Shown: positions 1 through 8,166 of the stretch, piece by piece | How positions within the stretch are numbered: the first letter of the stretch is position 1 | Layout: every line of letters starts with the position of its first letter | From: Prorocentrum cordatum | Lineage: Eukaryota > Sar > Dinophyceae > Prorocentrales > Prorocentraceae | Direction: 5' to 3' | Length of the DNA stretch: 20,000 nt | Assembly: GCA_963575745.1 (NCBI GenBank) | Contig: CAUYUJ010014355.1 | Coordinates: 307,287-327,286, forward strand | Program-made: the position numbers and the translations under genes | Notes under the pieces: model-generated | The model's database searches: none | The model's input: the letters and a program-made list of their open reading frames with translations, nothing else | What the model was told of the DNA's origin: nothing

Positions 1-710
1 CCGTGCCTCTGGGCACGGAGGGGGCGTGTCGTCAGGTTCTTTGTCTAGCCCTCTGAGCCTCAGGCCTCAATCCTGAGAAGTCTCTGAGGGGCCTAGAACC
101 CCAAATTCCGAAATCTCCTGGGGCTTGTCGCGTCATGTAGCTCGATTTTTTTCGGAGCCAAGAAAGGCACCAGGATGGGCCACGAGGGCCCCAAGTGGAC
201 CCAAAACGGTCCAAGAGGGACCCGAGTCGCCGAACGATCGCTCCACGATGCTCGAGATGGCCCCAGCCGGCCTAAGAGGCCTCCAGGACCTCCTCAAGAG
301 GTCTTCAAGAGGCCTCCCAAGAGGACCCCAAGATGTCAACATCACTGAGGCCCCTTAGGTGTGTCAAAGGTTTGGGCATATTCGTTTTTTCGGCTCACCA
401 AAACAGCCAAAGAGGCGCCCAAGACAGCCCAAGAGGCCCCAAAGACAGCTCCAAGAGGGGGCCCAGATTGGGGAGGGACTCGAGCTGACATTTTGAGCCC
501 TCGGCCCCGAGGGACCCCCAGGCGGCCCAAAGAGGCCCCTAAAAGCCCCCCAAGAGGCCCAAAGAGACCCCCACAAGGCCCTAGAGGCCCCCAAGAAGCC
601 TCTAAGAGGCTCCCAGGAGGCCCCCAAACTGCCCCCAACAGGGCCCTATGAGAGCGCTCCGAGGAGACCCTAAGAAGCATCCCGGAGAAGTCTGACCCAC
701 AACCCAAGCA

Positions 711-860
711 CGGTGGCGGGATGGGTCGAAGGCCAGTCGATCCGCCGCCCCCTGTCGATTCATCGCAAGGGTGCCTGGCGTGCCGGATCCTATCGGTTTT
801 GGTTTTTTTTCCAGAAGAGCTCCCCCAGGGGCTTCGGCCCGTCCCGCCACCGTGCCGTTC
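711..860 (+). repeat. Interspersed repeat, partial copy 1
   Basis: This segment is shared with 1670-1803. Both contain GATCCGCCGCCCCCTG, CGATTCATCGCA, GGGTGCCTGGCGTGC, a T-rich stretch, then CCAGAAGAGCTCCCCCAGG and GGCTTCGGCCCGTCCCGCC. Relative to copy 2 it lacks the left arm of the GC-rich hairpin. A two-unit tandem repeat of about 63 bp follows directly (CGCTCGGGACATCCTCAAA at 860 and 923). Confidence 0.75.
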
Positions 861-1084
861 GCTCGGGACATCCTCAAAAAATCGCAACGTGCGCAAAAAC
901 ATCCTCCCAGAAACGGCCGTTTCGCTCGGGACATCCTCAAACAATCGCAAAGATGGCCCAAGATGGCCTCCAAGTTCGCCCAAGATGGTCCAAGACGGCC
1001 CAAGACAAGCCAAGACGGCCCAAAACGGCCCAAGAGGCCCCCCAGAGGCCTCAAATACGGCCCAAGCGGCCTGCAAGAGGTCCT

Positions 1085-2860
1085 CCAGGAGGGCCCGAAG
1101 AGGCCAAAATCATTGATTGTCATTGGGTTTTTGACGGATTTTGGAATTTGCTTCTTCTCGGCCTTCCGACGGCTCAAGACGGCCCAAGTGCTCCCAAAGA
1201 TCGCCCAAGAGGCCCCCAGGAGGGCCCCATGACGGCCCAAGCGGCCTGCAAGAGGGTCTCCAGGAAGGCCCGAAAAGGCCAAAATCATTGATTTCCCATA
1301 GGTTTTTGAAGGATTGTGGCATTTGCTTTTTTCTGCCTTCCGACTGCCCGAGACGGCCCAAGTGCCCCCAAAGATCGCCCAAGAGGCTCAAGACACGGCC
1401 CCAAGAGGCCCCCAAGAGGGCCCAAGAGGTCTCCAAGACGCTCAAGATGGTCTCCAAGACGGTCCAAGAGCCCTCCAAGCCGTCCTCCAAGAAGGCCAGA
1501 AAGAGTCAAATGGCCTCCAGACGGCCAAGATGACCTTCAAGATGCCCACGTGTTCCGCGAAGGCTTTCCAAACCGATTCGGGGCACAAATGATCCGATAA
1601 CTTGGCAGGTCTGGCCTCAACGTTCGGCCACATAGGCGCTTCCACAAATGCAGGGGGCGGCGGTGATTCGCCGTAGGCGTCTTCGATCCGCCGCCCCCTG
1701 CCGATTCATCGCAGGGGTGCCTGGCGTGCTAGACCCTTTCGGTTTGGGTATTTTGTTTTTTTCCAGAAGAGCTCCCCCAGGGGCTTCGGCCCGTCCCGCC
1801 GGCCACCCGGAAAGATCTTCCAGACCCGGTTGCAAAGGGCTTATCCTGCACCAGACGGCTCCAAGACGGCCCAAGATGGCCTCGAAGATGCATCCAAGAC
1901 GGCCAAGATGTCCTCCAAGACGGCTCAGACGGCCCCAAAATGCCTCCAAGACGAGCCAAGATGCACTCAAGACAGCCTCAGATGGCATCAAGATGGCCCA
2001 AGACGGCCCCAGGGACCTCCAAGAAGCCTCCAAGACGGCCCAAAAGGCCTCCAAGAGGTCCTCCACGAGGGCCCGAAGAGGCCAACATCAGTGGTTGTCG
2101 CAAGGCTTTTGGAGGATTTTTGCATTTGCTCCTTTTCGACTTTCCGACAACCCAAGACGGCCCAAGAGGCCCCCAAAATCGCCCCGTCCTCCAAGATGGC
2201 CTATGCCGCCAAGACGGCCCCATGACAGACGACCCAAGAGGCCTCCAAGACGCCCAAGATGGCCTCCAAGACGGCCTTGGAGCACCCTAAGAAGGGCCCC
2301 AAGTCGGCCCAGAGAGGCCACCCAAACGGCTTCCGACGGCGTCAGACGGGCCAGGAGCCCACCAACATGGCCGAAGTTGGCTCGAAGCTGGCCCAAGAGG
2401 CCTCCAAGAGGGCCTCCAGGAAGGCCAGAAGAGGCCGAAATCACTGATGTTCCCAAGGTTGTCGTTGCTTCTTTTCGGCCTTCTGACGGCCCGAGACGGC
2501 CCAAGAGAGCCCAAAGATCGCCCCAAGATCGCCCAAAAGGCCTCAAAGATTGCCCCAGAACGGCCCAAGAGGCCCCCAAGACGGCCCAGGAGGCCTTTAC
2601 GACGCCCAAGATGGCCTCCAAGACGGCCCAGAGAGGCCAAACGGCTTCCGACGGCGACATACGGGCCAGGAGCCCACCAAGACGGCCCAGAAGGCCTCCG
2701 AGAGGGCCTCCAGGAAGGCCAGAAGAGGCCAAACTCATTGATTTCCCATGAGTTTTTGAAGGTGTGGTATTTGCTTGGTTTCGGCTTTCCGACGGCCCCA
2801 GACTGCCCAAGAGCCCCCAAAGATCGCCCAAGAGGTCCCCAGTATGGCCCCAGAACGGCC
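1085..2860 (+). repeat. Five copies of a higher-order module within the block
   Basis: A less repetitive stretch recurs five times, with landmarks near 1109, 1283, 2084, 2437 and 2731. Each copy runs: GGCC(A)GAAGAGGCCAAA, then TCATTGATTTCCCAT or a variant, a T-rich spot around TTTTTGAAGG, TTTGCTT, then TTCGGCCTTCCGACGGCCC. Four of the five then pass CCCAAAGATCGCCC. The copies at 1283 and 2731 are closest to each other. The 1109-1283 and 2437-2731 pairs are adjacent; elsewhere the spacing is irregular, so these are diverged duplicates of a larger unit rather than a clean tandem array. Confidence 0.75.
1555..1805 (+). repeat. Interspersed repeat, copy 2, with perfect 14-bp hairpin
   Basis: GCAGGGGGCGGCGG (1650-1663) is the exact reverse complement of CCGCCGCCCCCTGC (1688-1701). 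The 24-nt loop holds a smaller CGCC-GTA-GGCG hairpin. The 95 bp on the left resemble the sequence before copy 3, and the right side resembles copy 1, so this is the most complete copy. The structured core recalls short foldback elements or tRNA-derived SINE ends, but I see no tRNA A/B box pair I would trust. Confidence 0.75.
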
Positions 2861-3042
2861 CAAGAGGCCCCCAAGACGGCCCCAAGAGGCCCCCAAGACG
2901 GTCAGAGAGGCCTCCAAGACGCCCAAGATGGCCTCCAAGACGGCCCTGGAGCACCACAAGAAAGCCCCAAATCGGCCCAGAGAGGCCCCCAATACGGCTT
3001 CCGACGGCGTCAGACGGGCCAGGAGCCCACCAAGACGGCCAA
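2329..3042 (+). repeat. Three copies of a ~46-bp sub-repeat
   Basis: GGCTTCCGACGGCGTCAGAC, followed by GGGCCAGGAGCCCACCAA, occurs at about 2329, 2644 (one local change, GACATAC) and 2996. The spacing of about 315 and 352 bp matches the higher-order module around it, so it marks the second half of each module. Confidence 0.75.
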
Positions 3043-3110
3043 AGAGGCCCCCGAGCAGCCCCCAAAGGTCCAAGAGGCCCCCAGGAAGCTCCCAGGAGAC
3101 CCCAAGAGTG

Positions 3111-3203
3111 TCCCCTCCCCCTCCTCCTCTTCCTCCTCCTCCTCCTCCTCCTCCTCCTCCTTCTCCTCCTCCTCCTCCTCCTCCTCCTCCTCCGCCTCCT
3201 CTT
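3111..3203 (+). repeat. (CTC)n tract
   Basis: An almost pure CTC trinucleotide array with C- and T-rich interruptions. It marks the right edge of the degenerate tandem block. The strand reads as pyrimidine on plus and purine on minus. Confidence 0.95.
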
Positions 3204-3228
3204 GATCTTCCCCGCCATCCTCCCCCAA

Positions 3229-3366
3229 GTGTTTCCCGAAGGGTTTCCACAACGGCTGGGGGAGCACATGGCCCGATACCTCAGCAGAGCTTTTGCGACA
3301 ACGCTCGGCCACATGGCGATTCTAGAAGGCGGGGGGCGGCGGTGATTCGCCGTAGGCGTCTTCGAT
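3229..3366 (+). repeat. Interspersed repeat, copy 3 (left half only)
   Basis: This matches 1555-1687 imperfectly. Shared landmarks are CCGAAGG.TTTCCA, a CTCGGCCACAT segment, and then a near-identical run through GGGGGCGGCGGTGATTCGCC and GTAGGCGTCTTCGAT. It breaks off exactly at the end of the hairpin loop (3366) and runs into a GATGAG-rich stretch, so the right arm is missing. Confidence 0.75.
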
Positions 3367-3419
3367 AATGCATGCGATGAGGATGAGGATGAGGAGGGAG
3401 GAAGAAGAAAAGGAGGTAT

Positions 3420-3436
3420 ACGACGTGCGGGAAGGA
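3420..3436. repeat. Target-site duplication, 3' side of the retrocopy
   Basis: ACGACGTGCGGGAAGGA. The identity with 4809-4825 stops at both edges (T versus G before, G versus A after), as expected for a duplicated target. It follows a purine-rich stretch of GATGAG and GGAGGAAG units. Confidence 0.88.
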
Positions 3437-3674
3437 GATCGCCTGGAGATCGCCACTGGGGACCAATGTCCCTTCCCCTCTGCACTACTGGCGGGCCGCA
3501 GGAGGGCACGAGCCCCCGCGCCATCAAAATAGTGCTTGCACTGCGCCCAACGGCGCCCAGGAACAGCCCCCAGGGGACGCGCAGTAATCTTCGCACCACG
3601 CGCAGCCCAGCCCAGGGGCAAAGGGGTCCACGACTTCGCAGCCCGCGACCGCGCCCCTCGCGCTGGCCGAGGAC
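3437..3674 (-). other. Putative 3' UTR of the retrogene
   Basis: This is 238 nt from the stop codon to the target-site duplication. It ends on minus with a small direct repeat, GGCGATC-TCCA-GGCGATC. No A-tract lies at the junction. Open frames here do not continue the CDS frame and are taken as shadows. Confidence 0.65.
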
Positions 3675-4730
3675 TCACGTGGCACCCCAGACCTCCACCT
3701 TGAAGTTGTCCTCCCACTCCTTGAGCTTCCGAGAGAACTCCGCGAGTGTGAGGCCGCTTTTGACCAGCTCTTCCATCTTGATGGACTTGTGCTGGTCCCT
3801 CCAGTCGAGGAACTTCTCGTACAGCTCCTCGTTCGAGACGCCAGCGAAGACCGACGCCCTCTGCAGCTCCCACTCGTGCTTGGCTTTGCGAAGGCCCAGG
3901 TCATCCTCGCCCTCGGTGTCTCCGTTGCTGATGTCGGCGACCAGCACTTTCCCCTCGGTGGCCGTGCCGCTGGGGACGAGGTCGATGTCCTCCAGCGTCT
4001 CCTCCCCGATCTGCTCCGCCACAGGCTTCGGCAAGTACTGCGTGTCGTCCACTTCGTCCAGCGCGTCCCCGTAGCTCATGACCGACACCATCCCCTTAGT
4101 GTCGATGGTCTTGCAGTCGGGGGCGCATTTGACATGCTCCTCCAGCGCCATGCCGATCTCCGACGAGCTCACGGTCTCGCTCGCCAGATCCGTCATGTCG
4201 TCCACCGTCTCCGACAGGTCTGCTTCCTCGGGCCGCGGCCCCCACCCCTCCCCACCGGTGCCGCCCTTGACCTTGTCCTCGCTGGGGGGGGCGGGGCCCG
4301 CATCGGCGCCCTTGTAACACTGCGACCCGTCAATCTTGAGGCTCTCCTTGGCCTTGCGGCCGCCGCGCTGCCTCCGCTTGGCCTCGCGGCCCGTCTGCGG
4401 AAGATCATCTGCGCCGCAGCCCATGTCTACGTGTAGGCCGGCGTTGCGCATGGCCTTCATGTCCCCGCTGATCTCGGCCTCCCCTGTGGGTCCCGCCTTA
4501 ACCAGCTCCGTGAGGGCTGGCTCCACCATGGCCAGCCTGGCTGCGACCTCCTGCTGGACGCCGTCGACGCCGTCGCAGGATGTCCGGATAGCGGCAGACA
4601 CCATCGCCGCCGCCGTTTGGCGCGATGCGCCGCCCGCTGCAGCACCAAGCGCCACAGCAAGGACGTGCGCGGCGGACGGCTGGCCGCACACAATACTCGC
4701 CACAGACTGGCAGAGCGAGACCGCCGCCAT
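3675..4730 (-). CDS. Retrogene-encoded 351-residue protein of unknown function
   Basis: Start: the ATG at 4730 is the first after the leader, in context GGGCATGG. Stop: TGA at 3677-3675. The protein is 351 residues. Residues 1-48 are Ala-rich and mildly hydrophobic (starts MAAVSLCQSVASIVCG), without the clear n-h-c layout of a signal peptide. Residues 115-132 are strongly basic (REAKRRQRGGRKAKESLK), a possible nuclear or nucleic-acid-binding patch. Residues 160-280 are acidic and low in hydrophobics, probably disordered. Residues 284-346 look helical and charged (for example EELYEKFLDWRDQHK). Six Cys are scattered (7, 15, 52, 105, 138, 202) and Cys206 follows close to 202. I recognise no family. 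No frameshift or internal stop is present, so the copy is young or maintained. The stop overlaps a GTGAGT that could serve as a splice donor, giving a longer spliced product, but a retroposed mRNA favours a real stop. Confidence 0.85.
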   Translation of the reverse strand: MAAVSLCQSVASIVCGQPSAAHVLAVALGAAAGGASRQTAAAMVSAAIRTSCDGVDGVQQEVAARLAMVEPALTELVKAGPTGEAEISGDMKAMRNAGLHVDMGCGADDLPQTGREAKRRQRGGRKAKESLKIDGSQCYKGADAGPAPPSEDKVKGGTGGEGWGPRPEEADLSETVDDMTDLASETVSSSEIGMALEEHVKCAPDCKTIDTKGMVSVMSYGDALDEVDDTQYLPKPVAEQIGEETLEDIDLVPSGTATEGKVLVADISNGDTEGEDDLGLRKAKHEWELQRASVFAGVSNEELYEKFLDWRDQHKSIKMEELVKSGLTLAEFSRKLKEWEDNFKVEVWGAT

Positions 4731-4743
4731 GCCCAAGCGCCCG

Positions 4744-4787
4744 ACTGCAAGTACACGATACGGTACCGAGCAGACACGAAGAGCCAG
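4744..4787 (-). promoter_or_regulatory. 5' UTR with possible new trans-splice acceptor
   Basis: The 57-nt spacer between leader and ATG contains GTACTTGCAG ending at 4745, an AG acceptor 14 nt before the start codon. If used, a fresh leader would be added here and the relict leader lost from the mRNA. A second candidate region is the pyrimidine-rich CCTCCTCCCTTTCCTTCCCG just upstream of the relict leader, which would keep it. Both are inferences from short motifs. Confidence 0.35.
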
Positions 4788-4809
4788 CTTGAGCCAAAAT
4801 GGCTACGGA
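4788..4809 (-). other. Relict dinoflagellate spliced leader (DinoSL)
   Basis: The minus strand reads T-CCGTAGCCATTTTGG-CTCAAG, matching all 22 positions of the conserved DinoSL with D = T. This is not an SL RNA gene: no GT donor follows. The sequence continues directly into CTGGCTCTTCG and then a coding frame, as in a trans-spliced mRNA copied back into DNA. The TAG of the leader is in frame with the CDS, 19 sense codons ahead of the first ATG. Confidence 0.95.
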
Positions 4810-4825
4810 CGACGTGCGGGAAGGA
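4809..4825. repeat. Target-site duplication, 5' side of the retrocopy
   Basis: Second copy of ACGACGTGCGGGAAGGA. It abuts the leader so tightly that its first base doubles as leader nucleotide 1 (the variable D position, here T on minus). That places the reverse-transcript end at or within one base of the cap-proximal end of the mRNA. Confidence 0.88.
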
Positions 4826-5330
4826 AAGGGAGGAGGACGAGGCGGAGCAGGAGCAGACGTGCAGTGAGAGCCGTCGCAGAGAAAGCCAGGCGCGCACGGC
4901 CTGCGTAGGCTGAGCAATGTGGGTCCGCCTGGAGGGTACGATCAGGGCAAAAAGAGGAGCAGGAGGGGAAACACGACTAGTTATAAGTAGTGGAAGAAAA
5001 CGATGATGAGGAGGAGGTTTTAACTAGGGGAGGAGGGCGAAAAAGAACAACTCAAGCAAAATGGAAACGTCCCTACTGTGCGTGGCCCTACATTAACTTA
5101 TTGCCATTGGAAGAGGTGGCCCATTGAAAGACAACCGTCCGAATAGTTACCAACAGCTATTGTACCTCCAGGCTCACAAAATTGTGAGATGCCTCGCAGG
5201 GACCACGACAAAATAAGAAAACAACGGTTCTACATTGTAACTTTCATGGGATCCCGGCAGCCCTGAGTGTCGGAGTGTGTTTGAGGATCCTAGGATGTGC
5301 CATAACACAGCTCCTGTGACCTCAGCGCTG
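4826..5330. other. No gene recognised; flank of the retrocopy
   Basis: The sequence is less GC-biased than the rest, with a purine-rich stretch at 4826-5050 (GGAGG, GATGATGAGGAGG). Short open frames have no recognisable content. No second leader relic, TATA-like box or RNA gene is seen. Confidence 0.5.
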
Positions 5331-5334
5331 CAAG

Positions 5335-5490
5335 TCAACGTTGCTGTTGCGTCCTGACGGTCCTGAACAGTACCAAAGCGCAGTTTTGGGGACTTCAGCA
5401 CCGCGACTCCACTTGACGGTTGCGCCCTGGCAATTCTGAATCGTGCCGAAACTATGCCTTGAACATCGACCCTACGGAATCTTGAAACTT
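5335..5490 (+). repeat. Degenerate tandem repeat, ~73-bp period
   Basis: GTTGCGTCCTGACGGTCCTG (5346) is echoed by GTTGCGCCCTGGCAATTCTG (5419). Each is followed by a related AAC/TCGTRCCRAA segment. A weaker third echo follows near 5468 (CGACCCTACGGAATCTTG). Divergence is high, so this is an old duplication. Confidence 0.45.
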
Positions 5491-5507
5491 GTGCAAGCCT
5501 TGCAAGA

Positions 5508-5655
5508 CGTATGTGCGCGGCGCTGAAAAATCAGCGGTTGAAAAAGAACTGGCCTCCATCTTTGAGACTGCTGCAAACTGATAAAACACATGCGCGCAGC
5601 GCTAGAGCGAGAGATCAAATTCGAAAACGGCCCACCCTCCATCCTTGGAGCGGCT
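5508..5655 (+). repeat. Degenerate tandem repeat, ~79-bp period
   Basis: ATGTGCGCGGCGCTGAAAA at 5510 is echoed by CATGCGCGCAGCGCTAGAG at 5588. Further aligned pairs are AACTGGCCTCCATCTTTGAG with CGGCCCACCCTCCATCCTTG, and ACTGCTGCAA with CGGCTGTAG. It directly follows the 73-bp repeat and may be part of the same diverged repeat region. Confidence 0.45.
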
Positions 5656-6629
5656 GTAGCATTCGAGCTTCAGGATTAGCACTGGTGGGGAACTCTCGGG
5701 CGAAACGCCTCGCCCGGTCTACAGGCACGTCCAGGGGTGCGACGGCAACGAGTTCGTCACGAACAGAAGGGGGGGATGAGACGGAAGAGGAGGGACGGGC
5801 GAAGATCGCGAGGATGTGGAGGCGGATGGGAGCTGCGCCAGCGGGCCAGCTGTTCTGGAGGCGCGCCCCAGCCGCGTGGAGTCCTGCAGCGGGCCGCCGT
5901 CCTGCTTTACATCGATGTTTTGGTCCGTCTAAAGGGCCAGCTCGGGCGACCAGCACAGACGCAGGCGCCTGGAGGCGCCGCCCGACTCCGCCGGGCACAC
6001 TGGGGAGCTGCGCGGGGCGCCGCGCCGCCAGCACGCCGACCCCAGAGGTCCAGGCCCTGCCCCCCAGGGGCCGCTGCTCCTCCCGAGGCGCACGCGGACG
6101 GCCCCGGCGCCAGGCAGTGGCATCGGACGTGCGGGGAAGGGCGCGGGGGAGTGCGGAGGAGAAGCGCCCTGGCGCGTCCCCGGGCCCCCAGGCCCCCCCC
6201 CCCCGCCACGCCCCAGGTCGGCGAAGGCCGCCGCTGGGAGAGGAGGGGGAGGGGGGATGGGGGAGGAGGGCGCCGCTGCGCCCGCGGGGCCACGGAAGCC
6301 CACAGCCTCGAAGGCTCGAGGGGGTGACCGACGCAACCACGGAGCGGTCGGGAGCCCTGCCTCGGCGTGTCGCGGCGGCGGCCCCGGGGACGCGCTGTGC
6401 CCCCGCGAGCTGCTCAGCGTGCCGCTCCGCTCCGCGGGGCAGGGTGCCGGGGAAACCTCGAGGCACTGGCGCTCGGGAACGGGGAAGTGGGCAGCGAGCC
6501 GCGCGAGAGCGCGGCATGCCAGAACCGGCGGAACGACACGTTGGGCCGGAGGGTCCCCGACGGGAGGCGGGGCGCCCGCAGCCGAAGCAGTGGCGCCTGC
6601 TCTCGCGAAGACCGCCTCATCCTATTCGC
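5656..6629. other. GC-rich stretch without a supported gene
   Basis: Overlapping frames are open on both strands here, including a 547-codon plus-strand frame from 5511. Translations are Arg/Pro/Ala/Gly-rich in every frame, with no motif. This is the pattern that high GC alone gives. I see no splice-site or leader evidence in favour of any frame. Confidence 0.55.
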
Positions 6630-6850
6630 TCCTCCTCCTCGTCCTCGTCCTCGTCCTCCTCCTCCTCCTCCTCCTCCTCCTCCTCCTCCTCCCGCCCTCC
6701 CTCTTCCCATTCCTCCAGCCCCTCCCCGTCCCAGACCCTCCCGCTCTCCCACCCCTCCCCCCTCCCAGTCCTAAGCCCCCCCTCCCTTGCCTCCTGCCTC
6801 GCCCTCCCCTCCCTCCGCTCCCTCCCTGGGAGCAGGCGCCCGCGCGGCCC
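6630..6850 (+). repeat. (CTC)n tract followed by C-rich pyrimidine tail
   Basis: CTC/CGT trinucleotides run from 6630 to about 6694. After that comes a long CCCTCC-type polypyrimidine stretch with few purines, to about 6830. Confidence 0.9.
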
Positions 6851-6937
6851 GTGCCCCGTGCCAGGCCGTGGCCTCCTGCCGTGGCGGTCGCACCAGGCTA
6901 GGAGGCCCGGGGGGCGGCGAGAGGCTGAGCCCCGTTC

Positions 6938-6959
6938 GGCCACGCGCAAGAGTGGCCCT
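6938..6959 (+). repeat. Short hairpin repeat, copy 1
   Basis: CGGCCACGCGCAAGAGTGGC with two further C bases; GGCCAC pairs with GTGGCC across an 8-nt loop. It recurs at 8819-8840 with one mismatch, inside the loop. Both copies are followed some tens of bases later by TGATCCTTGG.GCG.GG, so they are remnants of a longer repeat. Confidence 0.5.
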
Positions 6960-7669
6960 ACAGTGGAGAGCCCACAAGAAACCTCCCGCAAGGAACCCAG
7001 CCCTGCGACCCCGGGGCGTCCCTTGATCCTTGGCGCGGGGGCGTCGCGCCCTCAAAGCCCTCGAAACCCAGGGCACCCTGGAGGCAAGCAGGGTGTCTCC
7101 TGGCATGGGCCCCCACTGTGGGCCAGAGCGACCTCCGGCGCGCGGAGTACATGAAGGGGCCCTGGGACACACAAATAAATTCACACACACACACAAATAA
7201 CAGGATCCCCATATTTGACTATATTTTCTAGTTTTCTGTCTTCCCCCCCCACCTCCCATCTTTTCCCATAACTTCTCGAAAATCGACGATTGATTGTGTC
7301 TGTGCGTGCTTTTTTCCCCTCCTGAGTAGAGGGGGCGCAGGGTGGCCACATCCCGGCGCGCAGGCAGCCGCGGACGCACCGCGCTCGGCGATCGAAGGGG
7401 ACCCCGACGAGCCCGCACCGGAGGCCACTCCGGCGAAGGGCCACTCCTGGGTGCAGTCGACCCCGTGTGCACCGCACCCCGAGGTCCTGGCGTCTCCATG
7501 GCATCGAGCCGGGCGTTCGCGCCCGGCTTCGGGCCCCGTGGCCCCGCCAGATCGATGCAGCTCGAGAGGCGGGGCAGAGAGATGGGGTCAGGGGCTCTGG
7601 TCGTGAGTCGTTCCCCGCGCCGCCGGATCTCAGGGCACCCTGCGCACCGTTGTCTTGCCCGAAGCTCAC

Positions 7670-7932
7670 GCAGGGCTTGAACTTGGCGTCGGCGGTGAGG
7701 AGGTCCACGTATCTCTGCGCCAGAGTTTCGTTCACCTTCGCTGGCCTCTCCTCTCCTCTGCATCCTGCGGCAGCACTGGCACGGCGCTTCGCTGGGGCAT
7801 GGCCGCTGTCATCCCTCTCTCCGCCGAAAAACACACAAGCAATGACCACGCCGTCGTAGTAATGAGAACGAGAAGCACAATGATGATGCCGGTGGCCATC
7901 CTCACTGTTGTCGATGGAAAGGCGCATGGCAT
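7670..7932 (-). CDS. Candidate exon: signal-anchor segment plus exon end, possibly frameshifted
   Basis: From ATG at 7932 one frame encodes MPCAFPSTTVRM followed by a convincing transmembrane stretch (residues about 14-35, GIIIVLLVLITTTAWSLLVC) and ends at a TGA near 7734. A second frame takes over at a 5-bp tandem repeat (AGAGG x3 on minus, 7759-7745) and reads PAKVNETLAQRYVDLLTADA then KFKPC, ending at a good 5' splice site, C|GTGAGC (7669-7664). With two AGAGG units the frames would join. A competing reading has no frameshift: the second frame is open from an ATG near 7978, but then the upstream part is His/Arg-rich and unconvincing. Function unknown. Confidence 0.3.
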
Positions 7933-8166
7933 GATCACTTTCGTGCGGTGCGCATTTCATGTCCAAAGCCATCACCATCACGCTGCTGATGATTGAGACT
8001 ACCCGATCGCCCCTTTCTGCAGCGGTCTCAAGTTTTATCCACCTTGTGAGTATCTGCCTCCACCATCAATCAATGCTGCAATCACCATTTCAAACGCCCC
8101 GCATTGCCAAAACCACGACTGTTCTTGTCCAGCCCTGGCGACCAGACCCGCCGCGCAGACCCGGTG

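Larger units (their letters stand above)
1..3370. repeat. Block of degenerate ~10-12 bp tandem units (CAAGACGGCC type)
   Basis: Almost the whole stretch from about 180 to 3100 consists of variants of CAAGACGGCC, CCAAGAGGCC and CCAAGATGGCC, repeated head to tail with drifting 10-12 bp spacing. Because the unit has few stops, all frames stay open for long distances and give Pro/Arg/Lys-rich or Gly/Leu/Trp-rich translations. These show no domain, and the same peptides recur in shifted frames. I read the block as non-coding satellite-like DNA. Higher-order modules and interspersed elements inside it are listed separately. Confidence 0.85.
3420..4825 (-). mobile_element. Retroposed mRNA (processed retrogene) with 17-bp target-site duplication
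   Basis: ACGACGTGCGGGAAGGA occurs at 3420-3436 and again, identical over 17 bp, at 4809-4825. The interval between them (3437-4808, 1372 bp) reads on the minus strand as a mature mRNA: the DinoSL begins exactly at the repeat boundary, followed by a short 5' UTR, an uninterrupted 351-codon frame, and 238 nt of trailer ending at the other repeat. Known biology: dinoflagellate nuclear mRNAs receive a 22-nt leader by trans-splicing, and relict leaders in genomic DNA mark retroposed genes. Inference: LINE-type target-primed reverse transcription of a complete mRNA. Odd point: no poly(A) remnant is visible at the 3' junction. Confidence 0.9.

Noticed and set aside
1650-1701. GC-rich hairpin as an integron attC site or tRNA
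   Set aside because: No integrase or core-site sequences, a eukaryotic context, and no cloverleaf with proper arms could be folded.
2088-3599. 503-codon minus-strand ORF and other long frames in the tandem block
   Set aside because: They translate the degenerate 10-12 bp repeats and a CTC tract (poly-Arg), then run into the retrocopy trailer. Composition is an artefact of the repeat.
3673-3678. GTGAGT on minus overlapping the retrogene stop codon, as a real 5' splice site
   Set aside because: The insert behaves as a copied mature mRNA with flanking target duplication, which predicts no intron; the TGA inside the motif then is the natural stop. Kept only as an alternative.
5511-7154. 547-codon plus-strand ORF
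   Set aside because: All frames are open in this GC-rich stretch, the translation is Arg/Pro/Ser-rich, and it passes through a (CTC)n tract as poly-Ser. No domain, leader or splice support.
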